Positions 1-8,575 of a stretch of DNA of 64,000 nt are shown here, in pieces (position 1 is the first letter of the stretch; every line of letters begins with the position of its first letter). Both the position numbers and the translations under genes were made by a program. The stretch comes from Nocardioides glacieisoli. GTDB taxonomy: Bacteria; Actinomycetota; Actinomycetes; Propionibacteriales; Nocardioidaceae. Below the pieces are notes generated by a model. It ran no database searches. It had not been told where the DNA came from and saw nothing but the letters and a program-made list of their open reading frames with translations. Where the stretch lies: assembly GCF_004137245.1 (NCBI RefSeq), contig NZ_SDWS01000003.1, forward strand, positions 62,001 through 126,000, in the 5' to 3' direction.

Positions 1-354
1 GGGGAGGCGGAGGCGGCGACGACCACCGAGTCGTACGCGACGTTCTCGATCTGCCGCTACGGCCCCGACGACCTGCTGGAGGCGAGCCGGCGGCTGATCG
101 GCAGGGAGTCGAGTGTGGCGGAGGACGCGATCTTCTCCTCCCCGCGCCGCACGGCCGACTACGACTGCCCGACCGAGAACGACCTGTCGCGCATCGCCCT
201 GCTCTCCAGCGGTGGCTACGTCGCGACCGCCGTCACGGAGGCGTCCTGCCCGGGCTGGAACGGTCTCTTCCGGTCCGGTGTCGTCCAGGACCTCACTCCG
301 GAAGCTCTGCGGCAACTCGACCTGTCGCAGCTCCCGGTGCCGCCCGAGGAGTGA
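1..354 (+). CDS. C-terminal part of an unknown protein (5' end outside window)
   Basis: An open frame enters from the left edge and stops at TGA 352-354, giving about 117 residues. The nearest internal start candidate is the GTG at 115, but the frame is open upstream and reads as protein-like sequence, so this is a truncated longer gene. I recognise no domain. Visible features are scattered cysteines (in SICRYG, DCPTEN and ASCPGW) and no membrane segment. The cysteines might suit an extracytoplasmic or lipoprotein domain, but that is a guess. It ends directly against the convergent transporter gene: the two stop codons abut in TGATCA. Confidence 0.55.
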   Translation, partial: GEAEAATTTESYATFSICRYGPDDLLEASRRLIGRESSVAEDAIFSSPRRTADYDCPTENDLSRIALLSSGGYVATAVTEASCPGWNGLFRSGVVQDLTPEALRQLDLSQLPVPPEE

Positions 355-1614
355 TCAGGCGCCCGCGATCGCCTTGCGCACCTCGTTGACGCAGAGGGCC
401 AGGAAGGCGAGGGCGATGATCACCATCAGCACGTTGGAGTGCAGCTTGTTGCGCCACTCGACCGGGGTGCGGTCGGTGTTGAGCAGCCACAGCAGGGTGA
501 CGGCGAGGAACGGCATGAAGAAGGCGCCGAGCACGCCGTAGGCCAGGAACAGCCAGACCGGCTTGCCCAGGAAGAGCATCGCCATGGGCGGGAAGGTCAG
601 CCAGAGCAGGTAGGCCTTGTACCACTTGCCCCCGGCGCGGGCGTCGGCGTCCTCACTGACGCCGCCGCGCACGATGGTCACGAAGTCGGCGAACATCAGG
701 CTGACGCCGTTCCACACGCCTACGAGTGACGACATCGCGGCCGCCCAGAAGCCGAGCAGGAAGAGCTTGCCGGCCCACTGGCCGTAGCGGTCCTGCAGCA
801 CGAGACCGAGGTCCAGCAGTCCGGCGTCGCCGCTCTCGATCGCGACGCTGGTGGAGTACAGCAGCTCGGCGCCGACGACGAGGGTGGCGAGCACGAAGAG
901 GCCGGTGACGACGTAGGCGACGGTGTTGTCGATGCGCATCACGCGCATGTAGGTCGGGGTGCTCCAACCCTTCTCGCGCAGCCAGTAGCCGTAGGCCGCG
1001 AGCGTGATCGTGCCGCCGACGCCGCCGGCGAGGGCCAACGTGTTGACCAAGCCTCCGTCGGGGATCCGCGGGGCCAGGCCGGTGAGCAGCTCACCCAGGT
1101 TGGGCAGGGTCAGGAGGGCGGCTCCGACCATCGTCACGAACATGATCCCGACGAGGGCGGCGAGCACCTTCTCGAACACCGAGTAGCGACCCGTCCAGAC
1201 CAGCGCGAGACCGATCAGGCCCGACGCGATGCCCCACCAGGTGGTCGACAGCCCACCGAACAGTCCCTGCAGGGCGAGCCCGGTGCCGGCCATCGCGGCG
1301 GCACCATAGACGAAGCCCCAGATCACGATGTAGGGCGCGAAGTACCACGTGGTCCAGATGCCGAGGGAACGCCAGCCCTCGAAGATCGTCTTCCCCGTGG
1401 ACAGCGAGTAACGTCCCGCTCCCTCGACGAGCACGATCTTCATGAGGCAGCCGACGACAACGCACCACAGCAGCGTGTAGCCGAACTTCTGCCCCGCGAT
1501 CAGCGTCGCGACGAGGTCGGCCGCACCGACGCCCGTGGCCGCGACGACGAGTCCGGGGCCGATGATCTTCCAGCGGGGGACGGTGGTCTGCTCTACCGAG
1601 GTGGAGGACGCCAT
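355..1614 (-). CDS. Nramp-family-like membrane transporter
   Basis: About 419 residues with roughly eleven hydrophobic segments, beginning with KIIGPGLVVAATGVGAADL, the fold signature of the Nramp (SLC11) family. Canonical Nramp metal transporters carry DPGN in the first membrane helix and an MPHN-type motif in helix 6. Here helix 1 reads TGVGAADL and the helix-6 region reads TITLAAYGYW, so both metal-binding motifs are replaced. Substrate is therefore open; a Mn/Fe role should not be assumed. I chose ATG 1614 over ATG 1632 because TAGGGT at 1622-1627 lies 7 nt upstream of it on the coding strand, fitting a leaderless transcript. The gene is transcribed away from the neighbouring methyltransferase end. 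Confidence 0.75.
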   Translation of the reverse strand: MASSTSVEQTTVPRWKIIGPGLVVAATGVGAADLVATLIAGQKFGYTLLWCVVVGCLMKIVLVEGAGRYSLSTGKTIFEGWRSLGIWTTWYFAPYIVIWGFVYGAAAMAGTGLALQGLFGGLSTTWWGIASGLIGLALVWTGRYSVFEKVLAALVGIMFVTMVGAALLTLPNLGELLTGLAPRIPDGGLVNTLALAGGVGGTITLAAYGYWLREKGWSTPTYMRVMRIDNTVAYVVTGLFVLATLVVGAELLYSTSVAIESGDAGLLDLGLVLQDRYGQWAGKLFLLGFWAAAMSSLVGVWNGVSLMFADFVTIVRGGVSEDADARAGGKWYKAYLLWLTFPPMAMLFLGKPVWLFLAYGVLGAFFMPFLAVTLLWLLNTDRTPVEWRNKLHSNVLMVIIALAFLALCVNEVRKAIAGA

Positions 1615-1647
1615 GTCCGTCACCCTAGGCATGGACTAGACCGGTTG

Positions 1648-2133
1648 TCAGCGCCCCCTGCGGACGAGGAAGGTCAGCCAGTGGCTCTCCTCGGAGTCCT
1701 CGGCCTCGGCTCGCCACACGAGGTCGAGGTCGGCGTCCTCGAGCAGGTCGCAGAGGTCCGGCTCGCGCCACAGCACGGTGAAGTAGGGGTTGCCGGAGTC
1801 GCCGACCTCCCACTGCTCGCCGTCGCCCACGCGGACGGAGAGGAGGAACACGCCGCCGGGTCGCAGGGCTCCCGCGACCCGGCCGAGCACGTCGGGGAGC
1901 TGCTCCCGTTCGACGTGCTGCAGCACGGCGAGCGCCAGCACGGCGTCGTACGGACCACCGAGGTCTTCGGTGGTCACGTCGGCACGGAGCACGGTGATGC
2001 CCTGCGCCTCGAGGACCTCGGCGTCCTGCCCGGGTCCGGAGGCGATCTCCAGCGCGGTGCCGCCGGCTGGAATCGCGGCGACCAGCTGGCGCAGGGCGTC
2101 ACCCGGCTCCGGGACGGGCGTGCGCGGAGTCAT
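1648..2133 (-). CDS. Class I SAM-dependent methyltransferase
   Basis: About 161 residues. The glycine-rich SAM-binding motif I is ALEIASGPGQDAEVL near residue 30, followed by an acidic strand (VLRADVTT) and the motif-IV-like YDAVLALAVLQHV, then LRPGGVFLLSV. This is the Methyltransf_11/25 layout of small-molecule methyltransferases; the substrate cannot be told. Starts are possible at ATG 2151 or ATG 2133. The second has TAGGGT at 2141-2146, 7 nt upstream, so it is preferred as a leaderless start. Divergent from the ABC-F gene, 66 nt away. Confidence 0.75.
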   Translation of the reverse strand: MTPRTPVPEPGDALRQLVAAIPAGGTALEIASGPGQDAEVLEAQGITVLRADVTTEDLGGPYDAVLALAVLQHVEREQLPDVLGRVAGALRPGGVFLLSVRVGDGEQWEVGDSGNPYFTVLWREPDLCDLLEDADLDLVWRAEAEDSEESHWLTFLVRRGR

Positions 2134-2199
2134 GGTCTCGACCCTAGTCATGGCAATTGAGGTGACGGCCCCGACGGCGGCAGTGGACAATCCCCTCTC

Positions 2200-3882
2200 G
2201 TGGGTCACGTGGATGTCGCTGGAGTGCGTTACGAGCTGCCGGACGGGCGGGTGCTGCTCGACGACGTGAGCTTCCGCGTCGGCGACGGCCAGAAGGTCGC
2301 CCTCGTCGGCGCCAACGGGGCCGGCAAGACCACGCTCCTGCGCATCATCACCGGCGACCTGGCGCCCCACGCAGGCGTGGTGACCCGCTCCGGCGGGCTC
2401 GGTGTGATGCGGCAGTTCGTCGGCCACGGCGGGGGCGACGAGACCGTCCACGACCTGCTGCTCAGCGTCGCTCCGCCGCGCGTGCGTGAGGCCGCGGCGG
2501 CCGTCGACGCCGTCGAGCTCGAGATGATGGACACCGACGACGAGCGCACGCAGATGGCCTACGCCACCGCGCTGTCCGACTACGCCGACGCCGGTGGGTA
2601 CGACGTCGAGGTGACGTGGGACGTCTGCACGACCGCGTCGATGGGGCTGCCCTTCGACCGCGCGCGGCACCGGCTGCTCAGCACCCTCTCGGGCGGCGAG
2701 CAGAAGCGGCTCGTGCTGGAGTACCTCCTGCGCGGGCCCGACCAGGTGCTGCTCCTCGACGAGCCCGACAACTACCTCGACGTCCCCGGCAAGATCTGGC
2801 TCGAGGGCCGGATCCGCGAGTCGGCCAAGACGATCCTCTTCATCAGCCACGACCGCGAGCTGCTCGACAACACCGCCACGCGCATCGTCACCGTCGAGCT
2901 CGGCAGCGCGGGCAACCTGGTGTGGACGCACCCGGGCGGCTTCGCGAGCTATCACGCGGCGCGTGCGGACCGGTTCGAGCGCTTCGAGGAGATGCGGCGC
3001 CGCTGGGACGAGGAGCACGCGAAGCTCAAGGCGCTCGTGCTGCGCTACAAGATCAAGGCCGAGTACAACGACGGCCTGGCCTCGCAGTACAAGGCCGCGC
3101 AGACCCGCCTCCGCAAGTTCGAGGAGGTCGGGCCGCCCGTCGAGCAGCCGAGGGACCAGCAGGTCACGATGCGGCTCAAGGGCGGTCGAACGGGCAAGCG
3201 CGCGGTCGTGTGCACCGACCTCGAGCTCAGCGGGCTGATGAAGCCGTTCGACCTCGAGGTCTGGTACGGCGAACGGGTGGCGGTCCTCGGCTCCAACGGG
3301 TCGGGCAAGTCGCACTTCCTGCGGCTGCTCGCCGCGGGTGGCAGCGACCCTGACGTCGAGCACCAGCCGGTCGGTGACACCCCTCCCAAGGCGGTGCCGC
3401 ACACGGGCCTGGCCAAGCTCGGCGCGCGCGTGCGGCCCGGGTGGTTCGTGCAGACGCACGAGCACCCCGAGCTGGTCGGGCGCACGCTGCTGGAGATCCT
3501 GCACCGCGGTGACGACCACAGGGACGGGATGGGACGTGAGGCCGCCAGCCGGGTGCTCGACCGCTACGAGCTGGCCCACGCGGGCGAGCAGCGGTTCGAG
3601 TCGCTCAGCGGCGGGCAGCAGGCGCGCTTCCAGATCCTGCTGCTCGAGCTGTCGGGCGCGACGCTGCTGCTCCTCGACGAGCCGACCGACAACCTCGACG
3701 TCCAGTCCGCCGAGGCGCTCGAGGCGGGTCTCGAGGCGTTCGACGGCACCGTGCTCGCGGTCACCCACGACCGCTGGTTCGCGCGGGGCTTCGACCGATT
3801 CCTGGTCTACGGCGCCGACGGCGAGGTCTACGAGTCCGACGGGCCGGTGTGGGACGAGGGCCGGGTGGTCCGGGCGCGATGA
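2200..3882 (+). CDS. ABC-F family ATP-binding protein
   Basis: 560 residues with two ABC ATPase domains and no membrane segments, the layout of ABC-F proteins, which act on ribosomes rather than as transporters. Domain 1 has Walker A GANGAGKTT and signature LSGGEQKR; domain 2 has Walker A GSNGSGKSH and signature LSGGQQAR. Both are followed by LLLDEP (EPDNYLD and EPTDNLD). The linker around residues 255-320 is charged and helical, as in the P-site tRNA interaction motif of the family. Function may be translation-factor-like or antibiotic protection; the sequence alone does not decide. Start is GTG 2200 with no clear ribosome site. Its stop overlaps the next start as ATGA. Confidence 0.85.
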   Translation: MGHVDVAGVRYELPDGRVLLDDVSFRVGDGQKVALVGANGAGKTTLLRIITGDLAPHAGVVTRSGGLGVMRQFVGHGGGDETVHDLLLSVAPPRVREAAAAVDAVELEMMDTDDERTQMAYATALSDYADAGGYDVEVTWDVCTTASMGLPFDRARHRLLSTLSGGEQKRLVLEYLLRGPDQVLLLDEPDNYLDVPGKIWLEGRIRESAKTILFISHDRELLDNTATRIVTVELGSAGNLVWTHPGGFASYHAARADRFERFEEMRRRWDEEHAKLKALVLRYKIKAEYNDGLASQYKAAQTRLRKFEEVGPPVEQPRDQQVTMRLKGGRTGKRAVVCTDLELSGLMKPFDLEVWYGERVAVLGSNGSGKSHFLRLLAAGGSDPDVEHQPVGDTPPKAVPHTGLAKLGARVRPGWFVQTHEHPELVGRTLLEILHRGDDHRDGMGREAASRVLDRYELAHAGEQRFESLSGGQQARFQILLLELSGATLLLLDEPTDNLDVQSAEALEAGLEAFDGTVLAVTHDRWFARGFDRFLVYGADGEVYESDGPVWDEGRVVRAR

Positions 3883-4898
3883 GTCTCGAGATCGTCGACC
3901 TCGACCCCTTCGACGCCACCGCTTTCGAGGCCTGGCACCGCGTCTACCTCCGCGCCCAGGACGCGATGGGCGAGGCGGCCACGCCGTGGATGCTCGAGGA
4001 GCTGCGTGCCGTCATGCAGCAGACCGGGGCGTCGGCGTGGTCCGGCGGTTGGTCGGCCGTCGCCGCAGGCGAGACCGTCGGCGCCGGTTTCCTGCGCACG
4101 CCGCTGCTGGACAACCTCGAGCTGGCCGAGCTCGACGTGCACGTCGACCCCGACCGGCAGCGGGCGGGGATCGGCACGGCGCTCCTGGCGCACGTCGAGG
4201 AGCAGGCGCGTCGCCGCGGTCGCACGGTCCTGACCGGGCTGGTCGGGTGGACCTGGGACCACGGCCCGCTCGGCGAGGACGCGCCCGGTCCGCAGTTCGC
4301 CCGCGCCCGCGGCTACGACCTGGCGCTGACCGAGGTGCAGCGCGAGCTCACGCTGCCGGTCGACGACGCCGTGCTGGCGCGGCTGGCGGACGAGGCGGCG
4401 CTCGCGCACCCGGCGTACGAGCTGCGGTCCTGGGTCGGCCCGGTGCCCGACGACCTGCTGGAGGGGTGGGCCGCACTCACCTCGAGCCTGGCGACCGAGG
4501 CCCCGACGGGCGAGCTGGAGCTCGAGCCCGAGGTGGTCAGCACCGACGCGGTGCGCGAGCGGGAGGCCACCCTGGCGCGGCAGGGCCGCACGAAGTACAA
4601 CACCGTCGCGCTCTCCGCGTCCGGTGACGTGGTCGCGTACTCCGACCTCGCCACCACCGTCCACGACCCCGGTCGCGCGTACCAGTGGGGCACCCTCGTG
4701 CGCCGCGAGCACCGTGGCCACCGGCTGGGGGTGGCGGTCAAGGTCGCCAACCTCCGTCTGCTGCAGCGGGAGCGCCCCGATGTCGTCCGGCTCACGACGT
4801 ACAACGCCGAGGTCAACTCCCACATGATCGCGGTCAACGAGGTGCTGGGCTTCCGCCCGGTGGCCTGGCTGGGCGACTTCCAGAAGAAGCTCGGCTGA
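3879..4898 (+). CDS. Tandem GNAT N-acetyltransferase
   Basis: 339 residues made of two GNAT folds. The N-terminal half has the acetyl-CoA loop region in DVHVDPDRQRAGIGTALLAH (about residues 85-105). The C-terminal half has RREHRGHRLGVAVKVANL and ends with the NAEVNSHMIAVNEVLGF helix. Two-domain GNATs of this size are common in actinobacteria (mycothiol synthase has the same general layout), but I see nothing that makes this MshD. It overlaps the ABC-F stop (ATGA) and the next GNAT start (TGATG), so the three genes are translationally coupled. A clear paralogue lies at 27535-28533. Substrate unknown. Confidence 0.8.
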   Translation: MSLEIVDLDPFDATAFEAWHRVYLRAQDAMGEAATPWMLEELRAVMQQTGASAWSGGWSAVAAGETVGAGFLRTPLLDNLELAELDVHVDPDRQRAGIGTALLAHVEEQARRRGRTVLTGLVGWTWDHGPLGEDAPGPQFARARGYDLALTEVQRELTLPVDDAVLARLADEAALAHPAYELRSWVGPVPDDLLEGWAALTSSLATEAPTGELELEPEVVSTDAVREREATLARQGRTKYNTVALSASGDVVAYSDLATTVHDPGRAYQWGTLVRREHRGHRLGVAVKVANLRLLQRERPDVVRLTTYNAEVNSHMIAVNEVLGFRPVAWLGDFQKKLG

Positions 4899-5374
4899 TG
4901 TCGGCGCCCGAGCTCGTCCGCGTCGGTCCCGACGAGTGGGAGACCTTCCGCGACGTGCGCCTGGCCTCGCTCGCGGACGCACCCGGTGCCTTCGGGGCGT
5001 CGTACGCCGACTGGGTGGACGCGCCCGAGCAGCGCTGGCGCTCACGGCTGACCGACGTGCCGCTCACGGTCGTCGCCCTGTCCGACGGCCGCGGCGTGGG
5101 CGTGGTGTCGGGCGCGCAGGCCGACGACCACGTGGAGCTGATCTCGATGTGGGTCGCGCCCGAGCACCGGGGGACCGGGCTCGCGGACCGCCTCATCGAG
5201 CAGGTGGCCGGGTGGGCGTCGTCGAGCGGCCACGACACGTTCCTGATGGTCCGTGACGACAACGAGCGCGCGGTCGCGGCCTACGAGAAGTCCGGCTTCG
5301 TCGACCTCGGGGTGCCGGCGGACTGGCCGGCCGACGCGCTGCGCGAGCGGCGCATGCGGCGGGCTGAGCAGTAG
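4898..5374 (+). CDS. GNAT N-acetyltransferase
   Basis: 158 residues, single GNAT domain. The acetyl-CoA loop is MWVAPEHRGTGLADRLIEQV, near residues 83-103, followed by the typical C-terminal VRDDNERAVAAYEKSGFVDLG. The N terminus (WETFRDVRLASLADAPGAFG) is characteristic of small cytosolic GNATs that acetylate amines or protein N termini. The start ATG at 4898 shares one base with the upstream TGA. The stop codon TAG at 5372 is also the first part of a TAGGGT hexamer that probably serves as the -10 element of the next gene. Confidence 0.82.
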   Translation: MSAPELVRVGPDEWETFRDVRLASLADAPGAFGASYADWVDAPEQRWRSRLTDVPLTVVALSDGRGVGVVSGAQADDHVELISMWVAPEHRGTGLADRLIEQVAGWASSSGHDTFLMVRDDNERAVAAYEKSGFVDLGVPADWPADALRERRMRRAEQ

Positions 5375-5383
5375 GGTCGGGTG

Positions 5384-5908
5384 ATGACCCGGCCACGTTT
5401 CGTCACCGCGGCCGCAGGCGTGGCGGGCCTCAGCGCTGCGCTGGTGGTCGTGCTCTCGACCGTCATGGACTTCGCCATCAGCACCACGACCGAGCCACGA
5501 CCACCCGCGCCACCCGCCGGTGTGTCGCAGAGCGAGTGGGAGGCGGTGCTGGCCTCGCCGTCGCCGGCGCCCGAAGCTGAGGGGCTGACCAACCTCGAGC
5601 TCTACGGCCGGCTCTTCGACGGCCTCTCGATCGCGCTGCCCCTTGCTGCCATCGTCCTGTGGCTTGCCGTCGGGGTCGCCGCCCTCCGTGGCCTTGCGTG
5701 GTCCCGGCCGGTGGCGGTGGTGGTCGCGGCGGCGCAGGGCGTGTGGCTCCCCGTCCATGCGACGGGCAGCGCGCCCGTCGTGCTCGTCGTCACTGGGGCG
5801 GCCGTCGCTGCCGGAGCGGCGTGCGTGGTGCTGCTCTCCAGCCGCGAAGCCACCGCCTATGTCGGCGCGAGGACGAACCGCTCGCCAGCTGCGGTGCCAG
5901 CGCGCTGA
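5384..5908 (+). CDS. Membrane protein of unknown function
   Basis: 174 residues with four predicted membrane segments: one near residues 9-30, then three after residue 80 (LSIALPLAAIVLWLAVGVAAL, PVAVVVAAAQGVWLPV and APVVLVVTGAAVAAGAACVVLL). A polar loop of about 45 residues rich in Pro, Thr and Glu separates helix 1 from the rest. I recognise no family. ATG 5384 is preferred over GTG 5381 because TAGGGT (5372-5377) ends 6 nt before it, as expected for a leaderless mRNA. Convergent with the kinase gene, stops 2 nt apart. Confidence 0.6.
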   Translation: MTRPRFVTAAAGVAGLSAALVVVLSTVMDFAISTTTEPRPPAPPAGVSQSEWEAVLASPSPAPEAEGLTNLELYGRLFDGLSIALPLAAIVLWLAVGVAALRGLAWSRPVAVVVAAAQGVWLPVHATGSAPVVLVVTGAAVAAGAACVVLLSSREATAYVGARTNRSPAAVPAR

Positions 5909-5910
5909 CG

Positions 5911-6450
5911 TCAGGCGAGGTGGGTCAGCGCCTCCGCGAGGTTCGCCTCGACCGACACCTCGGCATCGAGACGGAGCCAGTCCTGCTCAGGACGGACCAG
6001 CTGCGACTGCCACGTGCTCAGGGTCCTCTCGGGTGTGCCGAACTCCCACGCGGTGCCGGGAACCGGTGCCGTCGACGAGGCGACCTGCGAGGCCCGTGGC
6101 GTACGCCGGTCGAGTCGAGGCAGCAGGGCAGCCGTGTCCGAGGCCCAGAGCTCGATGAAGGCGTACCGGACCCCAGCGTCCCTCGCGAGCCGCTGCCCCG
6201 CCGCGAGCAGCTCCGGGTAGCGGCAGGGGGAGTCGAGCACGACGCCTCGGTGCTGGGCCAGGAGGTCGGCGGACAACGCCAGCGCGGCGGCGTACGTCGG
6301 CCGACCTGCGGCGGCGACGGCGATGCCGCTGCCGACCAGCGCGCTCTTCAGGACGTCGGTGTCCACCACCACGGCACCGGTCGCCGCGGCGATGCCGCGC
6401 GCCAGCGTCGACTTGCCGGAGCCCGGGACTCCCGAGAGCTGCACTAACAT
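5911..6450 (-). CDS. P-loop kinase-like ATPase (AAA_33/zeta-kinase type)
   Basis: 179 residues starting MLVQLSGVPGSGKSTLARGI, so the Walker A loop GVPGSGKS lies at residues 7-14. VVVDTDVLKSAL follows, with the Asp that positions substrate in small kinases, then GVVLDSPCRYPELL as a Walker-B-like strand. The size and motif order match AAA_33 kinases related to shikimate, gluconate and chloramphenicol kinases. The substrate is not evident. Start ATG 6450 has TACTGT on the coding strand 6 nt upstream (6457-6462), a leaderless arrangement. Divergent from the oxidoreductase gene with only 29 nt between starts. Confidence 0.72.
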   Translation of the reverse strand: MLVQLSGVPGSGKSTLARGIAAATGAVVVDTDVLKSALVGSGIAVAAAGRPTYAAALALSADLLAQHRGVVLDSPCRYPELLAAGQRLARDAGVRYAFIELWASDTAALLPRLDRRTPRASQVASSTAPVPGTAWEFGTPERTLSTWQSQLVRPEQDWLRLDAEVSVEANLAEALTHLA

Positions 6451-6479
6451 CGCCCGACAGTAACGGCATGATCGGCCTC

Positions 6480-7226
6480 ATGACTGCTCGCCGCGGACTC
6501 TTCGTCGCCCCCTTCGACGCCCTGGCCGACCCGCGGGTGGTGGGCGACCTGGCCGCCGAGGCCGAGGCGGCCGGGTGGGAGGGGTTCTTCGTGTGGGACC
6601 ACCTGCAGTACGGCGACCGCGTGACCGAGATCGCGGACGTGTGGACCTGCTGCGCCGCTGTGGCGATGCGCACCGAGCGGATGGTCTTCGGGCCGATGGT
6701 GACGCCGCTGGCCCGGAGACGCCCGCAGGTGCTGGCCCGGCAGGCAGCGAGCCTGGCGGTGCTGTCGGGGGAGCGGTTCGTGCTGGGGCTCGGGCTGGGT
6801 GACGACTGGGTCGGCGAGTTCAGCGACTACGGCGACGAGCCCGACCCGAAGGCGCGCGCCCGGCTGCTCGACGAGGGCCTCGAGGCGCTGACCGGCTACC
6901 TCGCCGGCGGCTTCCAGCCCGCGCCGCGGGTGCCGATCTGGCTGGCCGGGCGGTTCCCCAACAAGGCGCCGATGCGGCGCGCAGCCCGCCACGACGGCTT
7001 CTTCGTCATCGGCCTCGACGGCCCCGAAGCCCTCGACGTCGTGACCGGTGACCTCGCCGGCCACGAGCCGAAGGCCGGGTTCGAGGTCGTCGTCGACCTG
7101 CAGCCCGACCAGGACGTCGCACCGTGGCTCGACCGCGGTGCCTCGTGGGTGCTGACCCGCATCGGGCCCTACGACCTCGACGTGGACGACGTACGACGCC
7201 TGGTCGAGGCGGGACCGCGGCCCTAG
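6480..7226 (+). CDS. LLM-class flavin/F420-dependent oxidoreductase
   Basis: 248 residues. The N terminus (GLFVAPFDALADPRVVGDLAAEAEAAGWEGFFVWDHL, split here by my reading into strand, helix, strand) and the MVFGPMVTPLARRRPQVLARQAASL and RFVLGLGLGDDW segments are the bacterial luciferase-like TIM-barrel core. Actinobacterial members use F420 or FMN; the cofactor cannot be read with confidence. ATG 6468 is also in frame. ATG 6480 is chosen because residue 3 onward matches where family members begin, and CATGAT lies 7 nt upstream. Its stop TAG is nested with the opposite gene's stop in a shared CTAG at 7223-7226. Confidence 0.78.
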   Translation: MTARRGLFVAPFDALADPRVVGDLAAEAEAAGWEGFFVWDHLQYGDRVTEIADVWTCCAAVAMRTERMVFGPMVTPLARRRPQVLARQAASLAVLSGERFVLGLGLGDDWVGEFSDYGDEPDPKARARLLDEGLEALTGYLAGGFQPAPRVPIWLAGRFPNKAPMRRAARHDGFFVIGLDGPEALDVVTGDLAGHEPKAGFEVVVDLQPDQDVAPWLDRGASWVLTRIGPYDLDVDDVRRLVEAGPRP

Positions 7227-8467
7227 GCCCGAAGCGTGACCCGGCGCCCGATCCGAACGACGGCCGCTGCGACGAGCCACATGACGAGCCCGGCGAGGAC
7301 GGCCGCCGAGATGCGCTGGAGGAGCGGCCACGGACCGCGGCCGACGTCGTCGGGGTCGACGACCTCGAGGCGATCGCCGGCCGCCGCGGCCAACTGGAAC
7401 CGGCCGACGCCGTAGGAGCCCATGTCGTCCATCCGCATGAGCGTGGTGGGCTCCGAGCCGTCGAGCGGGACACGGGAGACGGTGTAGGCGTCGTCGTCCT
7501 CGACGGCGAGGAGCACCAGGACCGCCTCGGTGCCGTCCCACCCGAGCACCCGCCCCGGGCCGGTCAGCGGCAGGGGGAGCGGCTCCGGGACGTCCCCACC
7601 GTCCCCTGTCGGGTCGACGAACGCGAGCCCGGACGGGACGCCCGGCTCGTCCGCACCCGGCGGTCCGAGGGCCGGCTCGACGGTGGTGATCGCCAGCAGG
7701 CGCCCGTCGGGCGACCACGCGGTCGGCCCGGCCAGGACTCCGTCGAGGGACAGGCGGCGCTCGGAGCCTCCGCCGCCGAGGGCGATCAGCGACAGCTCCC
7801 GGGGGGACGCGCGCTCGACCCCGATCTCCGAGCCGTCGGGAGAGAACGCCGCGGTGGCCCCCGTGCCGCCGACGTCGATCACCTCGGTCGAGCTGTCGGC
7901 GAGGTCGAGGACGCCGACGTCGCCCGTGATGCGCACACCCCGGTAGGGGTTCGTCGGCTCGGCGGACAGCAGCATCGCGAGCGATCCGCCGTCGGCGGAG
8001 AACGCCACGGGGATGACGCTGCGGCCCTGCGGGAGGTCGTACGTCGACGTCTCGCCGGTGGTCAGGTCGACGATCGCCACGTCGGGCTCGGTGGTGTCGT
8101 GGTCCCCGACGGCGACGTACTGGCCGTCCGGCGACAGCAGCATCGGCGCCGGGTCGCCCTGGGTCTCGGCGCCCGCCCGGTCCTCGGCCACGTCGACGCG
8201 GCGGTAGGAGTCGCCCCCCGCGCCGAGGACGACGGCCTGGGGGAAGTCCATGAACTCGACGCCGAAGCCGTGCTGGAAGAGCGCGACCGCGGGTCCGGGA
8301 GGGGACGACGAGACGCTGCCGGTGACGTAGGAGTAGCCGGCCAGCTCCTCGGGCAATGCGTAGGTCCCGGCCTCAGGGGCCTGTCGATCGTGCTCGGAGC
8401 CGAGGGTGAAGGCCAGGCCGGACGCGCAGAGGCCGAGGACCAACGGCACCCCCGCTGCCATGCGCAT
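7223..8467 (-). CDS. Membrane-anchored beta-propeller (WD40/TolB-like) protein
   Basis: 414 residues. An N-terminal hydrophobic segment (MAAGVPLVLGLCASGLAF) precedes an extracytoplasmic region with repeated propeller blades containing LSPDGQYVAVG, FSADGGSLAML, FSPDGSEIGV and WSPDGRLLAI. A C-terminal helix (ISAAVLAGLVMWLVAAAVV) is followed by basic residues, so both ends are probably in the membrane or cytoplasm. No enzymatic motif is seen; a binding or sensing role is plausible. ATG 8467 has TAGAGT (8474-8479) 6 nt upstream on its strand, so it is probably leaderless. Confidence 0.68.
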   Translation of the reverse strand: MRMAAGVPLVLGLCASGLAFTLGSEHDRQAPEAGTYALPEELAGYSYVTGSVSSSPPGPAVALFQHGFGVEFMDFPQAVVLGAGGDSYRRVDVAEDRAGAETQGDPAPMLLSPDGQYVAVGDHDTTEPDVAIVDLTTGETSTYDLPQGRSVIPVAFSADGGSLAMLLSAEPTNPYRGVRITGDVGVLDLADSSTEVIDVGGTGATAAFSPDGSEIGVERASPRELSLIALGGGGSERRLSLDGVLAGPTAWSPDGRLLAITTVEPALGPPGADEPGVPSGLAFVDPTGDGGDVPEPLPLPLTGPGRVLGWDGTEAVLVLLAVEDDDAYTVSRVPLDGSEPTTLMRMDDMGSYGVGRFQLAAAAGDRLEVVDPDDVGRGPWPLLQRISAAVLAGLVMWLVAAAVVRIGRRVTLRA

Positions 8468-8534
8468 GGCGTGACTCTAACGACGTTGTGCGGTGACTGC
8501 GGTGCGGCTGGCGCACTGCCATCACCGCACTGTC

Positions 8535-8566
8535 GTCGTGATCCCCGGATATCCGGGGATCACGAC
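8535..8566. terminator. Perfect 32-bp palindrome, probable transcription terminator
   Basis: Two 16-base arms (GTCGTGATCCCCGGAT and its exact complement) meet with no spacer. The element sits just past the stop codon of the acyl-CoA dehydrogenase operon, so it can form a strong hairpin at that transcript's 3' end, though no T-run follows. Its ends (GTCGTG...CACGAC) and its CCCCGG/CCGGGG core resemble the palindromes at 30071 and 31181. Confidence 0.7.
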
Positions 8567-8575
8567 ACGACAGGA

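Noticed and set aside
1648..3768. 706-residue minus-strand frame extending the methyltransferase upstream
   Set aside because: Only the last 161 residues match a methyltransferase; the upstream part is antisense to the ABC-F gene.
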